Below are positions 17,714 through 24,743 of a stretch of DNA of 64,000 bases, piece by piece; the first letter of the stretch is position 1; every line of letters starts with the position of its first letter. Below the pieces are notes generated by a model, which was not told the origin of the DNA, searched no databases, and saw nothing but the letters and a program-made list of their open reading frames with translations. This DNA is from Bacteroidota bacterium (lineage in GTDB: Bacteria > Bacteroidota > Ignavibacteria > Ignavibacteriales > Melioribacteraceae). The translations under genes and the position numbers were made by a program. Location of the stretch: positions 1 to 64,000 of the forward strand of contig JAKAEE010000012.1 in assembly GCA_021820065.1 (NCBI GenBank). The letters are read 5' to 3'.

Positions 17714-19237
17714 ATGTCGATTGTTCTTGACGGCTCAAATCTCACAGTTGAAAAACTTGTTGCTGTAGCCCGCCACAATGAAAGAGTAGAATTGCACCCC
17801 GATGCGCTTCAAAGAATTAAAGTTTGCCGAGCAATGCTGGAAGAAAAAATTCAAGCGCATGAAATTATGTACGGCGTTAATACCGGTATTGGCGAATTTT
17901 CGGAAGTCGTGCTCAACGATGAACAGGTAAAAGATTTTCAAAAATATTTGATTTACAATCATGCCGCCGGTATCGGCGACCCGGCGCCGATTGAATACGT
18001 CCGCGGCGCAATGACGGGAAGAATTAATGTTCATGCTCACGGAAATTCCGGTATCCGTCCGGAAATCACTTTGACGTTAATTGAAATGCTCAACAAAGGC
18101 GTTACGCCGGTCGTATGCCAAAAAGGATCTGTTGGCGCAAGCGGCGACCTGGCGCCAATGAGTCAAATTGCATTGCTGTTGATGGGCGAAGGAGAAGCGT
18201 TTTACAAAGGTGAAAGATATTCCGGAAAAGTTGCGTTTGAAAAAGCGGGAATAAAAGTTCCCGGTCTTCAAGCGCGAGACGGACTCGGTACAATCAACGG
18301 ATCTAATCTTTTAACCGCAATGAGCGCAATTCACATTTATGATATGAATCGCTGGCTCAAACAGGCGGAAATTGCTTGCGCAATGTCTCTCGAAGCATTG
18401 TACGCAAATTTAAAACCGTACGATGTTCGTCTTCACGAGGTGCGCGGATTCAAAGGCGCGGTTAGAAGTACACGCGCAATTATGAAATGCATTGAAGGAA
18501 GCGATCTTCAAACTGGAAAATTGAAAATGAAAGTTCAAGATGCGTATTCAATGCGCTCGTCGCCGCAGGTTATCGGCGCCGCACACGATGCGATTACTTA
18601 CGCCAAAGAACAAGTTGAAATTGAATTGAACGGAGTCGGCGATAATCCAATTTTCCTGCCGCAAGATAAACTTACTCTCACAGGCGCAAACTTTCAGGGC
18701 ACGCCGGTTTCATTGCCAATGGATATGGCTGGCGCTGCAATTACAATGGTTAGCGTTTTATCGGAAAGAAGATTGAACCGGCTTCTCAATCCTGCCCTCA
18801 GCGTTGGACTTCCGGCATTTTTGACAAAAGGCGCCGGCATGTTTTCCGGATTGATGCTGAGCCAGTACACCGCCGACACATTGATTGTTGAACAAAGAAT
18901 TCTTTCGACGCCGGCTTCAATTCAATCTATACCCGCGGCGGCTGATCAAGAAGATTTTGTTTCGATGGGTATGAATACAGCCATCAAGAACGGACAGATT
19001 ATTGATAATGCTTACGGCATTTTGGGTATTGAGTTCATTGCCGCAGCGCAAGCTCTCGATTTCAGAAATTTCTCAAATGGAAAAGGCGTTGCTACAGCAA
19101 AACAAGTTGTAAGAAAATATGTTCAGCATCTTGACGTTGACCGGCCGCTTTATCCCGATCACACAAAGATGAAAGAAGTTGTAAAGAGCTGCGAAATTTT
19201 GGATGAAGTAGAAAAAGAAGTTGGAAGTTTAGAATAA
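17714..19237 (+). CDS. MIO-type aromatic amino acid ammonia-lyase (histidine ammonia-lyase-like)
   Basis: A 507-residue lyase with the autocatalytic MIO triad in GSVGASGDLAP near residues 139-149 and conserved NTGIGEF, NPIFLP and QEDFVSMG blocks. It would eliminate ammonia from histidine or another aromatic amino acid. The substrate-selectivity pair reads Asn-His (IYNHAAG) where histidine lyases usually have Ser-His, and QEDFVSMG has Phe where they usually have His. No hutU, hutI or hutG gene is near, so histidine use is not secure. A strong GGAGG lies 8 bases before the ATG. Confidence 0.82.
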   Translation: MSIVLDGSNLTVEKLVAVARHNERVELHPDALQRIKVCRAMLEEKIQAHEIMYGVNTGIGEFSEVVLNDEQVKDFQKYLIYNHAAGIGDPAPIEYVRGAMTGRINVHAHGNSGIRPEITLTLIEMLNKGVTPVVCQKGSVGASGDLAPMSQIALLLMGEGEAFYKGERYSGKVAFEKAGIKVPGLQARDGLGTINGSNLLTAMSAIHIYDMNRWLKQAEIACAMSLEALYANLKPYDVRLHEVRGFKGAVRSTRAIMKCIEGSDLQTGKLKMKVQDAYSMRSSPQVIGAAHDAITYAKEQVEIELNGVGDNPIFLPQDKLTLTGANFQGTPVSLPMDMAGAAITMVSVLSERRLNRLLNPALSVGLPAFLTKGAGMFSGLMLSQYTADTLIVEQRILSTPASIQSIPAAADQEDFVSMGMNTAIKNGQIIDNAYGILGIEFIAAAQALDFRNFSNGKGVATAKQVVRKYVQHLDVDRPLYPDHTKMKEVVKSCEILDEVEKEVGSLE

Positions 19238-19247
19238 ACTGTTTTTT

Positions 19248-19297
19248 GTAGAGACGTTGCATCCCGACCATGTCGGGACAAGCTGCGGCGTCTCTAC
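19248..19297. repeat. GTAG-bounded cruciform hairpin
   Basis: GTAGAGACG (19248-19256) pairs with CGTCTCTAC (19289-19297) around an inner stem TCCCGAC/GTCGGGA (19262-19278). It fills the gap between the convergent lyase and lipoprotein genes and could serve both as a bidirectional terminator and as a REP/MITE-like element. Confidence 0.65.
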
Positions 19298-19299
19298 TC

Positions 19300-19719
19300 T
19301 TAATTACTCAAATCAAAAGAACTTTGTATAGACGCTTTCCTTCCGGTTGGTTCATCCGTAACGTTAAAAACTAATTTGTAGGTACCGAGTTTATAATTTG
19401 AATCGAGTTGAATCTGCGAATTGATTTGCAAGTCCATCATTTTGTCTGCAGCGGTTTTATCAACTTTACCCGAATCAATCGATTTAATTGTTTTTCCACC
19501 CGGCGTTTCAAGATTAACGGTGTAAGAAAGTTTAACCGAATATGTTCCGTTGTTTTCGCTCTGTTCAAAACCTTTCACACGGACAGATGCATCAACTTCC
19601 CATCCTTTATCAAGAGAATATGCGAACGATTCTGCGCTAAAGAGTTCTAGTTTTTCTTGTTTCTTTGAACAAGCGACAACAGAAAACAAAACAAGAAGTA
19701 ACAGAACCAGTTTTTTCAT
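19300..19719 (-). CDS. small lipoprotein of unknown function
   Basis: A 139-residue predicted lipoprotein with signal peptide MKKLVLLLLVLFSVVAC and lipobox cysteine at 17. The rest is beta-rich and hydrophilic, with a possible single Ig-like sandwich. The ATG at 19719 is chosen because GGAG lies 8 bases upstream and the signal peptide starts there; an ATG at 19737 is in frame. No family is recognised. It lies downstream of serC in the same direction but is separated by repeats. Confidence 0.72.
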   Translation of the reverse strand: MKKLVLLLLVLFSVVACSKKQEKLELFSAESFAYSLDKGWEVDASVRVKGFEQSENNGTYSVKLSYTVNLETPGGKTIKSIDSGKVDKTAADKMMDLQINSQIQLDSNYKLGTYKLVFNVTDEPTGRKASIQSSFDLSN

Positions 19720-19746
19720 CGTCAGCACTCCAGCCATTAAAAAATA

Positions 19747-19771
19747 GGGTCGAATTAAATTCGACCCCTAC
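19747..19771 (-). repeat. REP-like hairpin with GTAG foot
   Basis: On the minus strand GTAG (19768-19771 as CTAC) precedes a perfect 10-bp stem (19747-19756 with 19758-19767) with one central base. It matches the layout of the two hairpins at 20933-20994 while the stem sequence differs. Confidence 0.65.
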
Positions 19772-19776
19772 TGTTT

Positions 19777-19818
19777 TCTTATTTCTGAATTCTAACTACT
19801 ATCTACTAAATACTCATC
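19777..19818. repeat. degenerate heptamer tandem repeat (6 units)
   Basis: TCTTATT, TCTGAAT, TCTAACT, ACTATCT, ACTAAAT, ACTCATC in register. The last unit overlaps the end of serC. Confidence 0.6.
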
Positions 19819-20902
19819 CGTTATTCTTCTTGAAGTCGTTCATGAGCTGAACTAATTCCTCCACGCCTTTCTTCGGGAACGCGTTGTAAATGGAAGCGCG
19901 GATACCGCCGACAGAACGATGACCCTTCAATCCTTCGAATCCTTTCTTCTTGGCTTCTTCAATAAATTTCTTTTCCAAATCTTCGTTCGGCAGTCTGTAG
20001 GTAACATTCATCAATGATCGGTCTTCAACTACAGTTGTGCCTTTGTAATAACCGCCGCTTGCATCGATTGCATCGTACAGAACTTTTGCTTTGTCGAGAT
20101 TGCGTTTATACATTTCATCAAGTCCGCCCATGTTTAACAGCCACTTGAAAACCAATCCGGCGATGTAAATTCCGAATGTTGTCGGCGTGTTATACATCGA
20201 TTCATTCTCAACATGGATTTTGTAATTCATGTATGTGTGCAAACTGTCCGATGATCTTTCGAGCAAATCTTTTCTGATGATAACTACGGTCACTCCGGCA
20301 GGACCGATATTTTTCTGAGCGCCTGCGTAAATTAATCCGTACTTGTTGATATCTATTTTCTTGTGAAGAAAATCTGAAGACGCATCGCAAACCAATGGAA
20401 CATTGCCGACGACAGGTTCGCTTCGCCATTCTGTTCCGTAAATAGTATTGTTGGATGTGAAGTGAACGTACGAAGCATCCGGATCTAATTTCAATTCGGA
20501 CTGTTTCGGTATTCGTACAAAGTTTTCAGATTCAGTTGACGCGGCAATGTTAACCGCGCCGACACGTTTTCCTTCTTTAACGGCTTTCTTTGCCCAAGAG
20601 CCGGTAACAATGTAATCGGCTTTGTTCTTCGGCGGCATCAAGTTTAACGGCACCATTGAAAATTGCAGAGTTGCGCCGCCCTGCAGAAACAGAATCGAAT
20701 AGTTATCGTCAATGTTTAAAAGTTTGCGAAGGTTCGCATCTGCTTCTTTTATTATTCCGTCAAATATTTTTCCTCGGTGGCTCATTTCCATAACACACAT
20801 GCCGCTTCCTTTGTAAGAATAGAAATCTCTCTGTGCTTCGAGCAAAACTTCTTCCGGCAATATCGCGGGTCCCGCGCTAAGATTGTAAATTCGATTTTCC
20901 AT
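19814..20902 (-). CDS. serC: phosphoserine aminotransferase
   Basis: PLP-dependent aminotransferase of serine biosynthesis (3-phosphohydroxypyruvate to phosphoserine). At 362 residues it is standard length. It has NLSAGPAILPEEVL at the N terminus, the GGATLQF phosphate-binding segment, the PLP lysine in YAGAQKNIGPAG, and the C-terminal GHRSVGGIRASIYNA. It follows a DUF1015 gene in the same direction, an association that suggests a link of DUF1015 to serine metabolism. GGAG lies upstream of the ATG. Confidence 0.95.
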   Translation of the reverse strand: MENRIYNLSAGPAILPEEVLLEAQRDFYSYKGSGMCVMEMSHRGKIFDGIIKEADANLRKLLNIDDNYSILFLQGGATLQFSMVPLNLMPPKNKADYIVTGSWAKKAVKEGKRVGAVNIAASTESENFVRIPKQSELKLDPDASYVHFTSNNTIYGTEWRSEPVVGNVPLVCDASSDFLHKKIDINKYGLIYAGAQKNIGPAGVTVVIIRKDLLERSSDSLHTYMNYKIHVENESMYNTPTTFGIYIAGLVFKWLLNMGGLDEMYKRNLDKAKVLYDAIDASGGYYKGTTVVEDRSLMNVTYRLPNEDLEKKFIEEAKKKGFEGLKGHRSVGGIRASIYNAFPKKGVEELVQLMNDFKKNNG

Positions 20903-20932
20903 TTTTTCTACTCCGTTTGTTTATTCCATGTT

Positions 20933-20994
20933 GTAGGGAACGGTTTCAAACCGTTCCGCTATATTTATCGGAAAGGTCTAAGACCTTTCCCTAC
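20933..20994. repeat. BIME-like pair of REP hairpins
   Basis: GTAG (20933-20936) precedes a perfect 10-bp stem with one central base (20937-20957). A 12-base spacer leads to a second perfect 10-bp stem (20970-20990) followed by CTAC (20991-20994). The two units are in opposite orientation, as in bacterial interspersed mosaic elements. It lies between DUF1015 and serC and could cause differential expression within that operon. Confidence 0.75.
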
Positions 20995-22227
20995 TTAAAT
21001 CACATGCACCAGCAGACCATCTCTCAACTTTGGTTCAAACCAAGTTGATTTCGGCGGCATTGTTTCGCCGGCATCTGAAATATTAATTAAGTCATCAACC
21101 GAAACTGGATACATCGAAAATGCGACCGATGCTTTGCCGCTATCCACAAGTTTTTCAAGTTCAGCCGTGCCGCGTATCCCGCCAATGAAATCAACGTTCG
21201 TATCGGTGCGCGGGTCTTCAATGCCGAGAACGGGATGAAGCAAAAAAAATTGAAGTGTGCTTACATCAAGTTTATCGCCAACGGCTTTGCCTGGCTTTAC
21301 ATTTTCTCCCGGCTTCAACAGATACCATTTCTTATCCAAGTACATGCAAATTGTTTTTTGCGAAGGCGGATTTGGTGAAACGGTTTCTTCGACCGAAAAA
21401 TTCTTTTTTACTTTGGTTAGAAATTCATCCCTCTTCATTTTTAGATCGAGAACAACGCGGTTGTACGGCATAATTTTCAACTGGTCGGCGGGAAACAAAA
21501 CCGCGATGAAGTAGTTGTACTCTTCATCACCTTTGTGATTACCGTTCTGCTCTTTCTTAACTTTCTGCGCACGGCTAGCGCTTGCCGCTCTGTGGTGCCC
21601 GTCAGCAATGTAAAGGTTTTTAACTTTTGCGATTTCACTCACAACAGTACTTGTATGATCATTCGGCAAAACCCATACTTGATGTTTGATACCGTCCGCG
21701 GAAGTGAAATCATAAAGCGGGGATGATTTTTTCATCGTTTCGTTTACTACTTTATCGATCTCTGCAACAGCTTTATAAGTTAAAAATACAGGACCAGTCT
21801 GCGCTTCGGTTGTTACGATATGATTTGTTCTATCATCCTCTTTCACTTTGCGCGTCTTCTCATGTTTCTTGATCACATCATTATCATAGTCGTCAACAGA
21901 AAACGTTGCGGCAATACCAACCTGTGAATGGCTGCCCATAGTTAGTTTGTAAATGTACAAATGCGGGCCCGGGTCTTGAACCAGCGGCGCTTCAATTTTC
22001 AATCTTTCGAAATTTGATTTTGCTTTCTGATAAACTTCAGGCGAGTAAACATCTTTCAAGTCTCTAATCTCAACTTCGGAACGGGTAACGCGCAAAAAAC
22101 TTAACGGATTTCCTTTTGCCAGTTCAGCGGCTTCTTCGCGGTTTACAACATCGTATGGAACACTTGCAACAAGATGAGCTACTTTTTCATTTGGTCTAAC
22201 AGCTCTGAATGGACGAATAACAGCCAT
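20995..22227 (-). CDS. DUF1015 family protein, possible serine-metabolism role
   Basis: A 410-residue cytosolic protein that matches DUF1015: IRPFRAVRPNEK near the N terminus, VASVPYDVVNREEA, YIADGHHRAASA near 193-204, and a C-terminal PPKSTWFEPKL. The GHHR motif resembles the ParB/sulfiredoxin-like nucleotide-binding loop, and free-serine kinases occur in that superfamily. Together with serC directly downstream this suggests a serine- or phosphoserine-linked reaction. This is inference; no activity is assigned to the family that I can cite. GGAG precedes the ATG. Confidence 0.85.
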   Translation of the reverse strand: MAVIRPFRAVRPNEKVAHLVASVPYDVVNREEAAELAKGNPLSFLRVTRSEVEIRDLKDVYSPEVYQKAKSNFERLKIEAPLVQDPGPHLYIYKLTMGSHSQVGIAATFSVDDYDNDVIKKHEKTRKVKEDDRTNHIVTTEAQTGPVFLTYKAVAEIDKVVNETMKKSSPLYDFTSADGIKHQVWVLPNDHTSTVVSEIAKVKNLYIADGHHRAASASRAQKVKKEQNGNHKGDEEYNYFIAVLFPADQLKIMPYNRVVLDLKMKRDEFLTKVKKNFSVEETVSPNPPSQKTICMYLDKKWYLLKPGENVKPGKAVGDKLDVSTLQFFLLHPVLGIEDPRTDTNVDFIGGIRGTAELEKLVDSGKASVAFSMYPVSVDDLINISDAGETMPPKSTWFEPKLRDGLLVHVI

Positions 22228-22341
22228 GATTTCTCCACAATGTTCAAAAATTTACCAATGAAAATTAGCATTAATAGAAATGATTTGAAAGGAAGAGACG
22301 CGGCTAGAATCGGCGCGCCCAATAAAAAGTGATGTGAATTT

Positions 22342-23049
22342 TCAGAAATTCATTGTCATATCAAATAGAATTATCTTGGAATCCGTTTCAGCCGAAATTG
22401 AGATTTCTTTTCCTACCGTGAGTTTTGCAGCGTCACCACCATTTAATAATTGTCCGTTCACATTTGCAGAACCTTCGATGACGTGCACATAAACACCTCG
22501 CCCCTCTGAAATTTTATGCGTGACTTGTTTACCTTTGTCCAAGTCCGAAAGGTAAATGACGGCATCTTGATTAATGAAAATCACACCGTCTTCTTTTACG
22601 CCGCTTACAACCTTCAACAATTTGTTCTGTTTGTCTTCGTGTGAAAATTTCTTTTGTTCGTATGATGGCATGAGTCCCGGTTTGTTAGGAATAAACCAAA
22701 TCTGAAGCAGTTTAAGATATTCGACAGCGGACGGATTGAATTCGGAATGACGAATTCCACTTCCTGCCGTCATTCGCTGAACTTCGTTAACTGTGATCGT
22801 TCCCTCTCCGCCGGAACTGTCCTTGTGCGCAACAGTACCTTCCAAAATTATTGTAACTATTTCCATGTTGTTATGAGGATGAGTTGGAAAACCGGAATTG
22901 GGCAGAATCAGATCGTCGTTCATTACGCGCAGCGGTCCGAAATGCAAATTTGTCGGATCGTAATATTCCCCAAATGAAAAACTGTGGTAGCTATCCAGCC
23001 AGTCTATCTTTGTTCTTCCCCGTTCATTGCTTCTTCGTATTTCGATCAT
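22342..23049 (-). CDS. pirin family protein
   Basis: A 235-residue bicupin of the pirin/YhhW group. The metal ligands are visible in FPTHPHNNMEIVT near 53-65 and GIRHSEFN near 97-104. Some homologues oxidise quercetin, but the natural substrate is usually unknown. It lies directly upstream of nothing co-directional except the MarR-type regulator at 23105, whose own 3' end is 55 bases before this gene's start, so the regulator and pirin may form one unit. Pirin genes next to MarR-like regulators are common in stress-responsive loci. Confidence 0.88.
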   Translation of the reverse strand: MIEIRRSNERGRTKIDWLDSYHSFSFGEYYDPTNLHFGPLRVMNDDLILPNSGFPTHPHNNMEIVTIILEGTVAHKDSSGGEGTITVNEVQRMTAGSGIRHSEFNPSAVEYLKLLQIWFIPNKPGLMPSYEQKKFSHEDKQNKLLKVVSGVKEDGVIFINQDAVIYLSDLDKGKQVTHKISEGRGVYVHVIEGSANVNGQLLNGGDAAKLTVGKEISISAETDSKIILFDMTMNF

Positions 23050-23104
23050 TTTGGGTTCTTTCCATTTAGTATTATACTAACTCGTAATATAAACACAAAA
23101 TTTT

Positions 23105-23566
23105 TTACAGTAGTTCCTTAACCGTCGTTCCCAACTTCTTCAGTAAATCCCCAAGCGCTTTTTGTTCTTCTGCATTCAGGACGGACATAAGTTTGGTTAT
23201 ATGCTCTGCATGCACTTTAAATGTTTCGTTAAAAAGTTCGCTTCCTTTCGAGGTTAGTTGAACCAATATCGCACGTCGGTCTTCTTTGCTTGGGACTCTT
23301 TCAACGTAACCCAGTTTTTCTATGTTATCAAGAACTAAAGTCATGTTTCCGCCGCTGACAAGCATCTTGTTGCAAATCTCTCCGACTTTAAGAGGTCCGA
23401 GATGACCTAACACTTCTATGACCGCAAACTGCGGCTGAGTTAATCCGAACGATTTGATATTGTCGTTGGATTTTTTTGAGAAGGAGGCGTACGCGCGCGC
23501 CAGTTTTACCCATGTCGAAAGAGCGAGATCGGCTTTTTTTCCATATTTCTTAGTTGTTTTCAGAAT
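23105..23566 (-). CDS. MarR-family transcriptional regulator with no ordinary start codon
   Basis: Winged-helix regulator. The DNA-binding part is clear: FAVIEVLGHLGPLKVGEI, GGNMTLVLDNIEKLGYV, and the wing RVPSKEDRRAILVQLT. A homologous N-terminal helix continues upstream (KKYGKKADLALSTWVKLARA), so the GTG at 23413 would cut off the dimerisation region. Between the upstream stop (23594-23596) and 23413 there is no ATG, GTG or TTG in frame; an ATT at 23564-23566 or CTG at 23561-23563 would give a normal length of about 153 residues. The coordinates given assume ATT. Likely regulates the downstream pirin gene. Confidence 0.7.
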   Translation of the reverse strand: MLKTTKKYGKKADLALSTWVKLARAYASFSKKSNDNIKSFGLTQPQFAVIEVLGHLGPLKVGEICNKMLVSGGNMTLVLDNIEKLGYVERVPSKEDRRAILVQLTSKGSELFNETFKVHAEHITKLMSVLNAEEQKALGDLLKKLGTTVKELL

Positions 23567-23695
23567 GCCTAATTGAAATAATATGAAATGAAATTATATT
23601 TTTATCATACATTTGTCAAGTGTAGGAAAGAATACTAAATTGATTCTGGAATTAGTTTTTATCGACGATAGAAATTAAATTTTACAAGAAAGACC

Positions 23696-24076
23696 ATGGC
23701 ACAGACAGCTACAAAATATTTCACACCTCACGAGGCACGGAAGACTTTGCCGTTGGTTCGGCAAATCGTACGAGATATTCTTAACAACGCTTTTCAAGTC
23801 AGAACCATCGCGGATTCTTTAAGCGGCGACACCGAATCCAATGACGAGATAGATCACCTCACACGAGAACTAAATTCCTTTATTAGAGAGTTGGAAGAAA
23901 TCGGTTGCTCATACAAGGATTGGGATTTTCAAGTCGGACTTGTTGATTTTCCCTCGATCATTGACGACAAAGAAGTTTTGCTCTGCTGGCGAAGCGATGA
24001 AGACGAAATTCTTTTCTACCATGGAATTGATGAAGGATTTGCCGGAAGAAAATTAATTCCGAAAGAATATCTATAA
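23696..24076 (+). CDS. DUF2203 family protein
   Basis: A 126-residue conserved protein: YFTPHEARKTLPLVRQIV at the start, then the characteristic DFQVGLVDFPS, EVLLCWR, and DEGFAGRKLI near the C terminus. The function of the family is unknown. It is soluble with no membrane segment. It is convergent with the OsmC gene, 19 bases apart. Confidence 0.88.
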   Translation: MAQTATKYFTPHEARKTLPLVRQIVRDILNNAFQVRTIADSLSGDTESNDEIDHLTRELNSFIRELEEIGCSYKDWDFQVGLVDFPSIIDDKEVLLCWRSDEDEILFYHGIDEGFAGRKLIPKEYL

Positions 24077-24095
24077 GTCACGCCTCCCTAAACAA

Positions 24096-24527
24096 TTAAT
24101 TTTTTGCCGCTTCAATTCTAAACGAATGTGTTATCTCAACCGCTTTTTGAAGCATCGCAGTAACGCTGCAATAAGTTTTCTGTGAAAGCTCAATTGCGCG
24201 TTCAACCGCTTCAACGGGAATTTCCTGGCCGTAGAAAACATACTCAAGATGGATTTTTGTAAAGACCTGAGGGTGTGTTTCCTGTACTTCGGCAGAAAGA
24301 TTCATTTCAAAACCATCAAGCTGAATTTTTTTCTTTTGAAGTATTACCGCAACATCGCTTCCGGTGCATCCGGCAAGTGCTAAAAGAATTAGTTCTTTCG
24401 GTCTTGTTCCGGCATCGCTTCCGCCGAATTGTTCGGGTCCATCCATTGTTACCCAGTGATTAGAATCGGTCTTGCCGACAAATGTTACGCCTTTTATTTG
24501 TTTGACATAAGCTTTTTTTGTAGCCAT
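24096..24527 (-). CDS. OsmC/Ohr family peroxidase-like protein
   Basis: A 143-residue protein with the two redox cysteines expected of the family: Cys54 in LAGCTGSDV and Cys120 in KTYCSVTAM. These support thiol-dependent reduction of organic hydroperoxides. The overall form (GPEQFGGSDAGTRPKELIL) is that of the YhfA/OsmC-like subgroup rather than Ohr. It is preceded upstream by a heptamer repeat array and possibly by a very small gene. Confidence 0.88.
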   Translation of the reverse strand: MATKKAYVKQIKGVTFVGKTDSNHWVTMDGPEQFGGSDAGTRPKELILLALAGCTGSDVAVILQKKKIQLDGFEMNLSAEVQETHPQVFTKIHLEYVFYGQEIPVEAVERAIELSQKTYCSVTAMLQKAVEITHSFRIEAAKN

Positions 24528-24540
24528 TGAGTTCTCCTAT

Positions 24541-24575
24541 GCAGATTGCAGTCTGCGGTTTGCTGTTCGCAAAAA
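24541..24575. repeat. degenerate heptamer tandem repeat (5 units)
   Basis: GCAGATT, GCAGTCT, GCGGTTT, GCTGTTC, GCAAAAA in register, directly upstream of the osmC-like gene's ribosome-binding region. A shorter three-unit array (TTTTCTG, CTAACTG, CAAGCTG) lies at 24722-24742. Confidence 0.6.
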
Positions 24576-24612
24576 TTAAATAGTTCCTATGTTATTTAGC
24601 GTAATGCTTTCA

Positions 24613-24702
24613 TTAGACCAACCAACATTTTTTTATCTCTTCAATTTGATGTTGAATTTTCTCGAAGGATTCAGGTCCAATTAATGATTTATAATCTTGC
24701 AT
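24613..24702 (-). CDS. candidate 29-residue micropeptide
   Basis: A very strong ribosome-binding site (GGAGGG, six bases before ATG 24702) precedes a 29-codon frame: MQDYKSLIGPES, then FEKIQHQIEEIKKCWLV. It lies downstream of the NCS2 permease and upstream of the OsmC-like gene, all on the minus strand. The peptide is amphipathic with one cysteine. It is too short to judge by composition; the ribosome-binding site is the main support. Confidence 0.4.
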   Translation of the reverse strand: MQDYKSLIGPESFEKIQHQIEEIKKCWLV

Positions 24703-24743
24703 TCACACCCTCCTAGTTTATTTTTCTGCTAACTGCAAGCTGG

